The position numbers and the translations under genes were made by a program. 64,000 nucleotides of DNA from Aquidulcibacter sp. (GTDB lineage: Bacteria > Pseudomonadota > Alphaproteobacteria > Caulobacterales > Aquidulcibacteraceae). Shown here in pieces: positions 18,014-27,054 of this stretch. The notes beneath the pieces were generated by a model. The model searched no databases, was not told where the DNA came from, and saw only the letters and a list, made by a program, of their open reading frames with translations. The stretch's first letter is position 1. Every line of letters begins with the position of its first letter. The DNA is taken from contig JAPZTJ010000031.1 of assembly GCA_027532555.1 (NCBI GenBank), forward strand, positions 47,615 through 111,614, in the 5' to 3' direction.

Positions 18014-18823
18014 ATGATCCAAGACGTGACAAGCCCACAGAATAGTTTGGTCAAGCTGGCCAAGTCGCTTGACCGCAAGAAGGCCCGAACGGAGTCCGGC
18101 TTGTTCTTGGCCGAAGGTGCACGCCATGTTGGAGAAGGGCTAGAGCTTGGCTGGGAACTCGAAGCGCTTCTGTTTTCCGCCGCGGCTGAGGCGCGGCCTG
18201 CTGTGCAATCCCTCGCACAACAAGCCTTGAAGACCGGTGCGCGGGTAGCTCGCGTGTCAGACCGTGTGCTCGAAGCTGTCGCCAAGAGGGATAATGCCCA
18301 GTCGGTTTTAGGGCTCTTCCGCCAGCGCTACACACCATTGGTCGCTTTAGAAAATGCTCCTTTGATCCTCGCCCTCGAACGTATTCGCGATCCCGGCAAT
18401 TTGGGTACAATCCTGCGAACCCTCGATTCAGTCGGTGGCGGTGGGGTTGTCTTATTGGAAGAGAGTTGTGATCCATTCTCCATCGAAGCTGTGCGCGCGA
18501 GCATGGGCTCTATCTTTTCTGCACCTGTTGCAAGGTCAGACTTTGCTAGTTTTGACACTTGGCGCCGCGCACAGGGCTTTAAGATGGCGGGCACTTCGCT
18601 CAAAGGGTCAACACGTCACACTGAAACCGACTTTGGCACCAAGACAGTGCTCTTAATGGGCAACGAGCAATCTGGAATCCCTGATGACTGGGCGTTGGCG
18701 TGCGATGTTTTGGTGCGGCTGCCGATGGCAGGCCGCGCCGATAGCCTGAACCTTGCGATTGCCACAGCTGTAACGACCTATGAGATTTGGCGTCAAAAGA
18801 GCTTTAAAGGGGCGCGTGATTAG
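18014..18823 (+). CDS. TrmH/SpoU-family RNA 2'-O-methyltransferase
   Basis: SPOUT-class RNA methyltransferase of 269 residues acting on tRNA or rRNA ribose with S-adenosylmethionine. The N-terminal substrate-binding domain (about 1-100) precedes the knot domain with RDPGNLGTILRT (motif 1), MGNEQSGIP (motif 2) and LPMAGRADSLNLAIA (motif 3). Whether the target is 23S rRNA or tRNA cannot be told from the sequence. Its stop abuts the start of the next methyltransferase gene, so they form a coupled pair. Confidence 0.93.
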   Translation: MIQDVTSPQNSLVKLAKSLDRKKARTESGLFLAEGARHVGEGLELGWELEALLFSAAAEARPAVQSLAQQALKTGARVARVSDRVLEAVAKRDNAQSVLGLFRQRYTPLVALENAPLILALERIRDPGNLGTILRTLDSVGGGGVVLLEESCDPFSIEAVRASMGSIFSAPVARSDFASFDTWRRAQGFKMAGTSLKGSTRHTETDFGTKTVLLMGNEQSGIPDDWALACDVLVRLPMAGRADSLNLAIATAVTTYEIWRQKSFKGARD

Positions 18824-19762
18824 ATGGCACAAAAGCCACCACCGCAGGTGAAATCGAAACCACCTCGCATGGCCCCCGTCCTGATGGCGGATGATTGGTC
18901 TGATTATACGCTCCTCGATTCCGGCGACGGCCAGAAGCTGGAGCGCTTTGGCCCCTACACCTTTATCCGGCCAGACAGCCAAGCCTTATGGCCGCGGCGC
19001 TTGAGCGAGAGAGATTGGGCCTTTGACGCCGCTTTCTCGGGTCAGGAGAGCGAAGAAATGGGGCGTTGGCGCTTTATCCGGCGGGTCCCAGAAACTTGGC
19101 CGATTTCGTGGGGCGGGATAAAGTTTCATGCCCGCTGCACACCATTCCGACACCTAGGTCTATTTCCCGAACAATCTGTACATTGGCGCTGGTGCCGTGA
19201 TCTGATTGAGGCGCGCGTTCATCAGAACCCGAAGGATCCGCCGCCTAAAGTTCTGAACTTGTTTGGCTATACTGGTGTGGCTAGCCTTGTTTGCGCCAAG
19301 GCGGGTGCAAGCGTCACCCATGTCGACGCCTCCAAGAAGGCGGTCGGCTATGCCCGAGAGAATCAAGCCCTCGCAGGATTAGACGATCGGCCGATAAGAT
19401 GGATTGTCGATGACGCCTTGAAGTTTGTTGAGCGAGAGATTCGGCGTGGCAATAAGTATCACGGGATTATCCTCGACCCACCCAAACATGGGCGCGGCCC
19501 GACCGGAGAGATTTGGAAGCTCGAAGAGGGCTTAGACCGTCTTTTGACCGCATGCGTTGAGCTGTTGGAGGAGGATGCCTTGTTTTTGGTGGCGACTGTT
19601 TATGCGGTTCGCCTGAGTTTCTTAGCGCTCGACAATGGATTGGCCGCTGCACTTGGCGATCGGCCGGGCCAGCGCGAAGCCGGTGAGATGGCCATCCCGG
19701 AACAAGGATCAGATCGTCTATTGCCGACGGCTATTTTCGCGCGCTGGACGAACCAGAGATAA
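18824..19762 (+). CDS. Class I SAM-dependent methyltransferase (RlmI/RlmK-like)
   Basis: A 312-residue cytoplasmic methyltransferase. The SAM-binding motif I is in LNLFGYTGVASL, the acidic strand-2 residue in VTHVDASKKAV, and the catalytic/target-base motif in IILDPPKHGRGP, as in rRNA m5C methyltransferases of the RlmI/YwbD group. It starts directly after the TrmH-family stop, implying translational coupling and a shared role in rRNA modification. No PUA domain is evident at the N terminus, which is shorter than in RlmI. Confidence 0.88.
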   Translation: MAQKPPPQVKSKPPRMAPVLMADDWSDYTLLDSGDGQKLERFGPYTFIRPDSQALWPRRLSERDWAFDAAFSGQESEEMGRWRFIRRVPETWPISWGGIKFHARCTPFRHLGLFPEQSVHWRWCRDLIEARVHQNPKDPPPKVLNLFGYTGVASLVCAKAGASVTHVDASKKAVGYARENQALAGLDDRPIRWIVDDALKFVEREIRRGNKYHGIILDPPKHGRGPTGEIWKLEEGLDRLLTACVELLEEDALFLVATVYAVRLSFLALDNGLAAALGDRPGQREAGEMAIPEQGSDRLLPTAIFARWTNQR

Positions 19763-19821
19763 GCTGTAAAGCGGCTGAGATTATCAGCCGCATTGGGCTG
19801 ATGTTTCTGAATCGTTAACCG

Positions 19822-21180
19822 ATGCAGGTCAGTGAATCAGGTGGAAATGGACCCATCTGCATCATGGCAGCCACACAGACCTTAAATGCAAAGCCTTTGG
19901 CCGTCGGTCTCAAGCACGCGGGCTTGAGCCTTGCGACGCTGTTTTTGTCGCTGGGCTTAACTGCGGGTGCTATTCAAGCCTTTGGCAATGAGCAAGACGC
20001 AGGCCCCAGTGCTGTGCTGGAAGTACCGCGCTACAATCCCGCCTCACCCAAGCCGGCCACGACGAGTACGGAGCCAAAAGTCGATCTTGCAACACAAGGG
20101 ATAGCCAGCGGCTGGTTGCCTTGGCGACTGCCAGATGGGGCGATGACACCTTGGCTGCCCGGCACGCCGCCGCCTAATTCGCCCAGTGCTGCAGATCAAG
20201 CCATTAGCGAAGCAGAAGCAGAGCGCTTGGCAGCCATAGCAAAGGCCAAGGGTGACCCGGTCGTGACGGGTGCCGCTACTGCAGCTTCCTCAGGCCAGAT
20301 CCCGCCAGTCTCTGGTACCGCCCGGATTATGGCACCCACGTTCGGATCTGCGTCAAACGAAGGCGGTGTGCAGGTCTATCGCGGGCAAGGTACTGCTGCC
20401 CTAACCCAAGCGCCCGCCGCCGGTGTGCATCAGCAAGGTCCAGGCGGCTTGTTGCCGATCATCGGGGCTGGCAACCGCACAGTTTATGACGTTTACCGCA
20501 AGCCATTCTCGGAAACAGGAAAGCCAAAAGTCGCCTTAGTTGTCGGAGGGCTTGGCTTAAACGCACGCATCACCCAGCGCGCCATCGATGAATTACCTGC
20601 CGAAGTAACTTTATCCTTTGTTCCTTATGCGGAAAATCTCCAAGGCTGGATCAACAAGGCCCGCGCGAACGGGCATGAGGTCCTGATCGAGATTCCAATG
20701 GAGCCTTTTGATTATCCTGAGAATGATCCAGGTCCACATACTTTGCTGACCACGGCCTCGGCAGACGAGAATCAACGCCGACTCGAGTTCTTATTGTCAC
20801 GGGCGAGTGGTTATTTTGGGGTGACCAATTATCTCGGCGGCAAATTCGCGACATCGACTGAGACGAGCAGCGCCTTTATGCGACAATTGCGATCCCGTGG
20901 CGTGGCTTTTATTGCCGATGGTTCAGCCACCCAACTTGATGCAGCTGCCAGTTCCGCAGGGCTTCGCAATGCTCAAGCGGATCGCCTGATCGATCAAAGG
21001 CCTTCTGGTGATGATATCGCAGCACAGTTGGGTGCGCTCGAGGCGATGGCAAACCAGCGTGGCGCGGCGCTCGGCTTTGGTGTTGCTTATAGTGTGACCA
21101 TTGACCAAATTGCCCGTTGGGCGAAAGATGCAGGCCGACGGGGACTTATCCTGGCCCCAGCATCTGCGGTTACATCATGA
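19822..21180 (+). CDS. Divergent polysaccharide deacetylase family protein
   Basis: A 452-residue envelope protein of the DUF610/YibQ-type divergent polysaccharide deacetylase family. An N-terminal hydrophobic helix (LSLATLFLSLGLTAGAI) is followed by a long Pro/Ala/Thr-rich linker (about 60-210) and the deacetylase-fold domain (about 235-445), with VALVVGGLGLN, LSFVPYAENL, IPMEPFDYP and TNYLGGKF. The canonical metal triad of active deacetylases is not obvious. A second ATG at 19864 (MAATQTL) is an equally possible start. It overlaps rppH by four bases, the usual alphaproteobacterial arrangement. Confidence 0.88.
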   Translation: MQVSESGGNGPICIMAATQTLNAKPLAVGLKHAGLSLATLFLSLGLTAGAIQAFGNEQDAGPSAVLEVPRYNPASPKPATTSTEPKVDLATQGIASGWLPWRLPDGAMTPWLPGTPPPNSPSAADQAISEAEAERLAAIAKAKGDPVVTGAATAASSGQIPPVSGTARIMAPTFGSASNEGGVQVYRGQGTAALTQAPAAGVHQQGPGGLLPIIGAGNRTVYDVYRKPFSETGKPKVALVVGGLGLNARITQRAIDELPAEVTLSFVPYAENLQGWINKARANGHEVLIEIPMEPFDYPENDPGPHTLLTTASADENQRRLEFLLSRASGYFGVTNYLGGKFATSTETSSAFMRQLRSRGVAFIADGSATQLDAAASSAGLRNAQADRLIDQRPSGDDIAAQLGALEAMANQRGAALGFGVAYSVTIDQIARWAKDAGRRGLILAPASAVTS

Positions 21181-21674
21181 GCAAAGATACCATCCCTGCC
21201 CCGCCAGAAGGCTATCGACCCAATGTAGGCATCTTGTTATTCGATATGCGGGGGCTGGTTTGGGTCGGCAAGCGCCGGGGCTTTAATGGACAGCATGCTT
21301 GGCAAGCGCCACAAGGCGGTATTGACCGCGACGAAGATGTTGAGGCCGCAGCCTTGCGTGAACTGGGCGAAGAGACTGGCATCGGCCCAAGCTTGGTTTC
21401 AATCATCGGTCATACAACCGATTGGCTGACCTATGACTTCCCGCCTGAGATGCAGCGCGGCAAGTTTCGTCGCAACAAGGGCCAGGCCCAAATCTGGTAT
21501 GCCTTGCGCTACTTAGGCTCAGACCGCGACGTGAAGCTCAATGCCCATAAGCAAGTTGAATTTGATGCTTGGCGGTGGGAACGGTTGGAAGCCCTTCCAG
21601 AACTGGTGGTGCCGTTTAAACGTGATGTGTACACACGGATCGTGCAAGACTTTGGGCACCTTGCTGCAGCCTAG
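21177..21674 (+). CDS. rppH: RNA 5'-pyrophosphohydrolase
   Basis: Nudix hydrolase of 165 residues that removes pyrophosphate from the 5' end of mRNA and so starts decay. The Nudix box is complete: GGIDRDEDVEAAALRELGEE ending TGI. Flanking motifs YRPNVGILLFD and WQAPQGG are those of RppH. The ATG at 21177 is within ATGA overlapping the stop of the deacetylase-family gene; an upstream in-frame codon would extend it needlessly. Confidence 0.95.
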   Translation: MSKDTIPAPPEGYRPNVGILLFDMRGLVWVGKRRGFNGQHAWQAPQGGIDRDEDVEAAALRELGEETGIGPSLVSIIGHTTDWLTYDFPPEMQRGKFRRNKGQAQIWYALRYLGSDRDVKLNAHKQVEFDAWRWERLEALPELVVPFKRDVYTRIVQDFGHLAAA

Positions 21675-21719
21675 CTTCTTGTGGCATGACCGTCTAAGCG
21701 TACGAGACGGAGTGTGCAG

Positions 21720-22499
21720 GTGGAAAAGCCAATTCTAATGATACATGGGGTTGGATGTGGCGGCGACGCTTGGTCTGTGATGGCCCCGCTGATGCAGGCT
21801 AAAGGCTGGACGCCCTATACGCCCACACTCTACCCCCAATTCCGCGTCAAAGAGAACCCAACGGGCCAGCTCTCCACACTTGGCCTGCACGATTATGTTG
21901 AAGCAGCAAAGTCTGAAGCTTTGGCCATTGAACGCTCAACCGGTGAGGAGCCCGTTCTGATGGGGCATTCGATGGGCGGCCTAATTGTTCAAAAACTTGC
22001 CGAGCAAGGCGTTGGTAAAGCCGCAATTCTCGTGACGCCGGCCCAGCCGGTTGACTGCCAAGTCCAAGATCTGCGCGTGCTGTTTACCTTTGCCAATATC
22101 GTCCTGAAGGGCGATCCCAAACTCTCTTACAAAGTCTGGAAGACTGGCTTTCGTTGGGGTGTCCTCAACCAAGTTGCACCAGAACGGCATGATGAGATTT
22201 ATGCGTCCGCCCTTTACGATTCTGGTCTCGTCTATCAGCAACTCGGCAGGCCAGAGACAGACCCGCACCGGGTTGGCGTCATTAATGAGCGTTCGATTGA
22301 GTGCCCAATCCTAACCATCGGCGCGGTGCAAGATCGCGCGACAGTTATTCAAGCCGTCCGCAAAGTGGCACAAAAGTACGCCCGTGTCGGCGGAGACTAT
22401 CGTGAGTATGACGGGGCAGCGCATTGGATTATCGATGAGCCGAAGACCGCTAGCGTTGTCGCCGACATCTGTGAGTGGCTGGAGGCCAAGGGTCTTTAG
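21720..22499 (+). CDS. Alpha/beta hydrolase
   Basis: A cytoplasmic alpha/beta-hydrolase of about 259 residues with the nucleophile elbow GHSMGG (serine in the middle), an oxyanion-hole motif HGVGCGG near the N terminus and a plausible catalytic His in GAAHWII near the end. Substrate unknown; the fold covers esterases, lipases and others. The start is GTG; 21720 is preferred over GTG 21714 because GGAG lies seven bases before it. It sits 45 bases after rppH on the same strand. Confidence 0.85.
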   Translation: MEKPILMIHGVGCGGDAWSVMAPLMQAKGWTPYTPTLYPQFRVKENPTGQLSTLGLHDYVEAAKSEALAIERSTGEEPVLMGHSMGGLIVQKLAEQGVGKAAILVTPAQPVDCQVQDLRVLFTFANIVLKGDPKLSYKVWKTGFRWGVLNQVAPERHDEIYASALYDSGLVYQQLGRPETDPHRVGVINERSIECPILTIGAVQDRATVIQAVRKVAQKYARVGGDYREYDGAAHWIIDEPKTASVVADICEWLEAKGL

Positions 22500-22652
22500 A
22501 GCCTGGTTAGAACAAAGCACCGTCGCGCTGAAATAAAGTTACTGCATGATGTGCAGAAAAAAATGCAATTGTACGATTTCCGTAACCGCATGTTCACCTT
22601 GTTCACGGCAAACTCTCCGGACACGTAACCTTGTCCCGGATCCTGCCCACTT

Positions 22653-23345
22653 ATGGCCTACCAAGACGCCGCACTGATAGCTGAACCAGAACTCGATTTG
22701 GATCTGATCCGCGATTTCTTGATGCAAAATCCTAACTTTGTGCGCGAAGACACCGAACTCTTGAACAGGATTGCGGCCGAGCCAAGTTCTGGGAATGTGA
22801 TCGCGATTGCTGACCTCGCCCGCGAACGGATGCTGCGAGAAACACGTGCTGCCCGTTCTCGCTTTGCTGCGATCGTTGAGACCGCACGCGCCAATTACGA
22901 AGCACAGATTCGCTTACAAGAAGCCATTCTGGCAGTCCTAGACAGCCAAGACCCTGAAGATCTGAACGAGCGGCTGTCTGGTCATGTGGCGTTTGCTTTG
23001 GCTGCAGATGTGTGCGTGTTAGCTGTGTCTGAATCCAATGCTGCCAGCCAAGCTCTCGATAAGGCAGGATCAGCCATTGAACGGCTTGTGCCAACCTATC
23101 AACCAACCGTCCTTGGCCCGATCGAGCGCCCACGTGCTTGGCTATACGGCAACAAGAGCGAACTTGTGCACTCCGAGGCTCTGGCCCGTTTGGAATTTGG
23201 TCCCACTCGGCGTTTGGGCATTTTAGCAATCGCCAGCCAGGATGCAGACGCGTTTAGGGCCGACCATGGCGGTGAACTGGTGACCTTTTTCGCGCGCGTT
23301 TTAGAACGAGTTCTAACGCGTTTTGCGGCTGATGGCTTGCTGTGA
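22653..23345 (+). CDS. DUF484 family protein
   Basis: A 230-residue protein of the DUF484 (GAF-like) family, encoded directly before xerC as in many proteobacteria. It opens with a helical segment including LIRDFLMQNPNFVRED, typical for the family, then a coiled-coil and a GAF-like domain (about 90-225). It has no known biochemical function. The stop overlaps the GTG start of xerC by four bases, so translation is coupled. Confidence 0.9.
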   Translation: MAYQDAALIAEPELDLDLIRDFLMQNPNFVREDTELLNRIAAEPSSGNVIAIADLARERMLRETRAARSRFAAIVETARANYEAQIRLQEAILAVLDSQDPEDLNERLSGHVAFALAADVCVLAVSESNAASQALDKAGSAIERLVPTYQPTVLGPIERPRAWLYGNKSELVHSEALARLEFGPTRRLGILAIASQDADAFRADHGGELVTFFARVLERVLTRFAADGLL

Positions 23346-24295
23346 GTGGCGAGGTCCGTCAAGCGGACTTGCAAAGCGACGTGGGCGATGGCCTAGCCCA
23401 AGCGCGCCAAGATTGGTTACACTGGCTGAAGCATGAGCGCCGACTGGCAGACCACACACTGGAAGCTTACCAGCGAGACGTCGACACCTTTTTAAACTTC
23501 TTGGTTCTGCATCGCGATGAAGACCTAACTCTGACGAGCCTGCCTGACCTATCCGCTTCGGATTTGCGCGCCTACTTAGCACGGCGACGCCAGGCCAACA
23601 CCCCGTTTGGCGATCGCTCTGTGGCCCGTGCGCTGGCAGGGATCAGGTCATTCTTCTCCTTCTTGGACCGGCGAAAGGGGCTTAGCAACACAAGTTTAAG
23701 CTTTGTCCGCGGCCCAAAGATCAAGCCGGCACCACCGCGCCCTGTCACCAGCGAGGCTGCTTTTGACTTGATTGATCTGGCTGAAGGGGCAGATGAGCCG
23801 TGGATCGGTGCCCGCGATACCGCAGTGTTGACCCTATTATATGGCTGCGGACTGCGCATTTCAGAGGCGCTTGGCCTCACAGGGGCCGAATATCCCTTAC
23901 CAACGACGCTGCGAATTGTGGGTAAAGGCCAAAAGACACGCTTGGTGCCGACTCTGCCGGTCGCGCGCGAGGCGATTGCGGCTTATGTCAAACTGTGCCC
24001 CTATCAGATCGAACCCACTAGTCCCCTGTTTTTTGGCGCGCGCGGCGGGCCGCTGCGCGCCAGATTGATTCAAGCCAGCATGGCCAGACTACGGGGCCAA
24101 TTAGGTTTGCCAGAGTCCGCGACACCCCATGCTTTGCGTCATGCCTTTGCTACACACCTGTTGCAATCTGGTGGTGACCTGCGCTCCATCCAAGAATTGC
24201 TAGGCCACGCATCTCTGTCTACGACCCAGCGCTATATGGAAATCGACCCGGCTCACATGATATCTGTGTTTTCAAAAGCCCACCCGCGCGCTTAG
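23342..24295 (+). CDS. xerC: Tyrosine recombinase XerC
   Basis: Site-specific recombinase of 317 residues that with XerD resolves chromosome dimers at dif. An N-terminal SAM-like DNA-binding domain (about 15-105) precedes the catalytic domain, which shows Arg in GCGLRISEAL, HALRHAFATHLL with His and Arg, the LGHASLSTTQRY His and the nucleophilic Tyr. The GTG start lies in GTGA overlapping the DUF484 stop. Context (DUF484 partner) distinguishes it from XerD and from phage integrases. Confidence 0.94.
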   Translation: MSGEVRQADLQSDVGDGLAQARQDWLHWLKHERRLADHTLEAYQRDVDTFLNFLVLHRDEDLTLTSLPDLSASDLRAYLARRRQANTPFGDRSVARALAGIRSFFSFLDRRKGLSNTSLSFVRGPKIKPAPPRPVTSEAAFDLIDLAEGADEPWIGARDTAVLTLLYGCGLRISEALGLTGAEYPLPTTLRIVGKGQKTRLVPTLPVAREAIAAYVKLCPYQIEPTSPLFFGARGGPLRARLIQASMARLRGQLGLPESATPHALRHAFATHLLQSGGDLRSIQELLGHASLSTTQRYMEIDPAHMISVFSKAHPRA

Positions 24296-24407
24296 CGCGC
24301 TGATGATCCATATGGGTCAAGATGCGTGAAAGCATCCTTGCACAGATGTTCGCCTAAATTTTGAACAGCCCTGTTTGCCCCGTTTCAAAGCAGACACTCG
24401 ACCAGCT

Positions 24408-24429
24408 GCCCAAAAATTGGGCTGTTTTT
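24408..24429 (+). terminator. Possible short terminator / leader hairpin
   Basis: GCCCAA and TTGGGC form a six-base stem with an AAA loop (24408-24422), followed by TGTTTTT. It could end the xerC transcript or act in the ammonium-transporter leader. A second TGCCCAA copy downstream at 24462 and GCCCAAT at 24473 could pair alternatively with ATTGGGC at 24416-24422. Confidence 0.4.
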
Positions 24430-24556
24430 CGGGATATCGCGGAAGCCGCAGGCCAACACTTGCCCAAAAGTGCCCAATTTTTAACGCTGCGGCTTGGATG
24501 GAGACTGGGCTAATTGTGAGCTCAAGATCGCAAACCTTGTGGGGAGCACGACGAAC

Positions 24557-26137
24557 GTGACACGTATCGCAACACGCACACGACCGGAGCTTAGCTTCGA
24601 AGCGCTGGTAGGAACGGGGCTAGCAGCCCTAGCAGCGCTGATTTTCATAATGGCAAGTGGCTTGGTATCACCTGCTCACGCGCAGGACGCGGCCAATGCC
24701 GTCGCCGCATCTGCGGCCCCTGTAGCCGAAGCTGCCCCTGAAGCGGCTAAGCTGGTTGCAACTTTGCCGGATAAAGTTGTCGACAAGGGTGACGTCACTT
24801 GGATGATGGTATCGACCCTTCTGGTACTCTTGATGATCGTTCCCGGGCTTGCCCTTTTCTATGGCGGCCTAGTGCGCGCCAAGAATATGTTGTCCATGTT
24901 GATGCAGGTTTCCACCGTCATGGTGATTGGCATGGTGACTTGGATGCTGTGGGGCTATAGTTTGTCCTTCACCTCCGGTGGAGAACTTGACAGCTTTATC
25001 GGTGGATTTGACCGCCTCTTCTTGAATGGTGCCGGCTTGGATGCGGATGGAAATCCTGTTCTCGTCGCGACCTTCTCGACTGGTGTCTACATTCCAGAGC
25101 TCGTGTTTGTCGTCTTCCAAATGACTTTTGCTGCCATAACCGCAGCCCTTGTTTTGGGCGGCGTTGCTGAACGGATGAAGTTTGCCGCCGTGGTTCTGTT
25201 TGCAGTTCTTTGGCCTTTGTTGTCCTACTATCCGATGGCGCACATGGTTTGGTGGTGGCCAGGACCAGACGGCTTAGCAGCGGCTTCGGCCCAAGGTGAT
25301 AGCTTCACCACAGGGCTGATCTGGAGCTTTGGTGCCCTCGACTTTGCTGGTGGTACCGTGGTGCACATCAACGCCGGGATTGCAGCTCTGGTTGGCTGTA
25401 TTATTCTAGGTGCCCGTTCTGGCTACCGGAATGAGCCGATGCCCCCGCACTCTTTGGTCATGACCTTCATCGGCGCAGGCCTTCTGTGGGTGGGTTGGTT
25501 TGGCTTCAATGCAGGCTCGAACCTAGAATCCAACTATTATGCCATCTTGGCGATGGCCAACACCTTCATCGCAACCGCCGCAGCGGGCTTAAGCTGGGTG
25601 TTATATGAGTGGGTCACCCGCAAGCGTCCGTCGATGCTGGGCTTGGCGTCGGGCATCGTGGCTGGTCTTGTGGCCGTGACCCCTGCCGCCGGCTTTGCTG
25701 GTCCAATGGGTGCGCTGATCCTGGGTCTTGTTGTCTCGCCAGCCTGTATCTTCTTCTGCTCGGTTGTAAAATCCGCGTTGAAGTATGACGACAGCTTGGA
25801 TGCCTTCGGTATCCACGGCATTGGTGGCATCATCGGCGCTATCGGCACTGGCATTGTGGTGTCGCCAGCTTTGGGTGGCGCAGGCATTGTCGATTATACC
25901 AAGTGCTTCGATGAAGCTGGCAAAATTCTCGCGGTCTGCCCAGCGGCCACTTACGACATGGGCACACAAGTGATCGCCCAGCTAAAAGGTGTGCTGGTTA
26001 CGGTTGCTTGGTCTGGTGTGGCATCTGCCATCGTCTTCTTCATCATCAAATACACGATTGGCCTCAAAGCCTCGGTCGATGATCAAGAAGAAGGCCTCGA
26101 CATCGCAGAGCATGGTGAGCGCGCTTACCACCTCTAA
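24557..26137 (+). CDS. amt: Ammonium transporter
   Basis: Amt/MEP/Rh-family channel of about 526 residues conducting ammonium across the inner membrane. An N-terminal signal-like helix ending in SPAHAQ and an Ala-rich linker precede eleven predicted membrane helices. Family landmarks include GLALFYGGLVRAKNMLS, FAGGTVVHINAG and FGIHGIGGIIGAI, with the pore histidines in these segments. The frame is open to an ATG at 24494, but GTG 24557 has GGGGAG ten bases upstream and fits the signal peptide better. There is no glnK or glnB beside it, though amt is usually paired with glnK. Confidence 0.95.
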   Translation: MTRIATRTRPELSFEALVGTGLAALAALIFIMASGLVSPAHAQDAANAVAASAAPVAEAAPEAAKLVATLPDKVVDKGDVTWMMVSTLLVLLMIVPGLALFYGGLVRAKNMLSMLMQVSTVMVIGMVTWMLWGYSLSFTSGGELDSFIGGFDRLFLNGAGLDADGNPVLVATFSTGVYIPELVFVVFQMTFAAITAALVLGGVAERMKFAAVVLFAVLWPLLSYYPMAHMVWWWPGPDGLAAASAQGDSFTTGLIWSFGALDFAGGTVVHINAGIAALVGCIILGARSGYRNEPMPPHSLVMTFIGAGLLWVGWFGFNAGSNLESNYYAILAMANTFIATAAAGLSWVLYEWVTRKRPSMLGLASGIVAGLVAVTPAAGFAGPMGALILGLVVSPACIFFCSVVKSALKYDDSLDAFGIHGIGGIIGAIGTGIVVSPALGGAGIVDYTKCFDEAGKILAVCPAATYDMGTQVIAQLKGVLVTVAWSGVASAIVFFIIKYTIGLKASVDDQEEGLDIAEHGERAYHL

Positions 26138-26158
26138 GTCCTAGATCGACATTGAATT

Positions 26159-26189
26159 AAAGGGCCAGCGTCGCGCTGGCCCTTTTTTT
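26159..26189. terminator. Bidirectional terminator amt / NlpC gene
   Basis: A perfect 9-bp stem, GGGCCAGCG/CGCTGGCCC with TCG loop (26162-26182), is flanked by AAA on the left and seven T on the right. It lies between the convergent amt and NlpC/P60 genes and can serve both. Confidence 0.9.
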
Positions 26190-26193
26190 GTGG

Positions 26194-27042
26194 CTAGATT
26201 TCTAGGCGACGGATCGTCAGAATAGCGCCATAGCTGGCACTGATCCTGTCGACCGCTTCTGCCAAGGGCTCGTGCGCGACTGCCATATGATAACCATTGG
26301 CATGAAGGATATGTGTCGCGTCCGTCATCAAGGCGACATGGCCCTTCCAACAGACAATATCGCCTCGCTTAAGACCCCGAAAGCTTTGATCAAAGTCTAC
26401 AGCTTTCCCAATCTCGCGCTGCATATAAGAGTCGCGCGGCAAAAGGATGCCTGCGGCTTTAAAAGCCGTCTGGATCAAGCCCGAGCAATCAAGCCCTAAA
26501 CTCTCAACGCCACCCCATTGATAGGGCGCATGGAGAAATTGCTCAGCGACTGCAACGGGGTCTTCTGCTGACACGGCTACGGGGGATAAATGGGCCTCAT
26601 AGATCCAGCCTGCCCGCTCCACCGCCACAAAGCCGTTCTCGCGCTCAGCCTTTAGGCTTACTTGCGCACCGAGACTCAAGAGAAAATGCGGGGCAGCCCG
26701 CGCGCTTGGCCCCGAGAAGGCATAGGTACGCAGTACTTTGACTTTGTGGGTTGTCGCCAAAACTGGAGCGGACAAGGCTGCCATATCAAACCAGCCGACA
26801 TAGCCGTCGCTGTGCATTTGGCCCCAACCAAAACCACCGCGCTCTTCGTAAATGTCGATCACATCGCCATGAAGTGCTTGGCTCAGTTGTTCGCCATCCA
26901 GCTCTGGCACTTTGCGCAACGGCGCAACACCTGCGCTAACTTGATGCGGGATTGGATCGACAAAGCGGGCGGATTTCACAAGTCCCTTGAGCTTTGTCGC
27001 CGCCAGATCACTTCGGTAGGGGTGAAGATTTGGATCTAACAT
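26194..27042 (-). CDS. NlpC/P60 family C40 cell-wall hydrolase
   Basis: A 282-residue cysteine peptidase cleaving peptidoglycan stem peptides. Two SH3-like regions (about 35-150) precede the NlpC/P60 domain (about 160-280). The catalytic Cys186 is in GLDCSGL, the His235 in KGHVALM and a polar third residue is expected near HANGYH. No signal peptide is evident, so it may act on recycled muropeptides or be exported otherwise. It is encoded downstream of a MarR regulator and a leucyl aminopeptidase on the same strand; the aminopeptidase-NlpC pairing is common in Alphaproteobacteria. Confidence 0.9.
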   Translation of the reverse strand: MLDPNLHPYRSDLAATKLKGLVKSARFVDPIPHQVSAGVAPLRKVPELDGEQLSQALHGDVIDIYEERGGFGWGQMHSDGYVGWFDMAALSAPVLATTHKVKVLRTYAFSGPSARAAPHFLLSLGAQVSLKAERENGFVAVERAGWIYEAHLSPVAVSAEDPVAVAEQFLHAPYQWGGVESLGLDCSGLIQTAFKAAGILLPRDSYMQREIGKAVDFDQSFRGLKRGDIVCWKGHVALMTDATHILHANGYHMAVAHEPLAEAVDRISASYGAILTIRRLEI

Positions 27043-27054
27043 ATCTTTCGTCCA

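Noticed and set aside
23342..24295. Tyrosine recombinase as phage or island integrase
   Set aside because: Its DUF484 partner, normal length and lack of attachment repeats identify it as housekeeping XerC.
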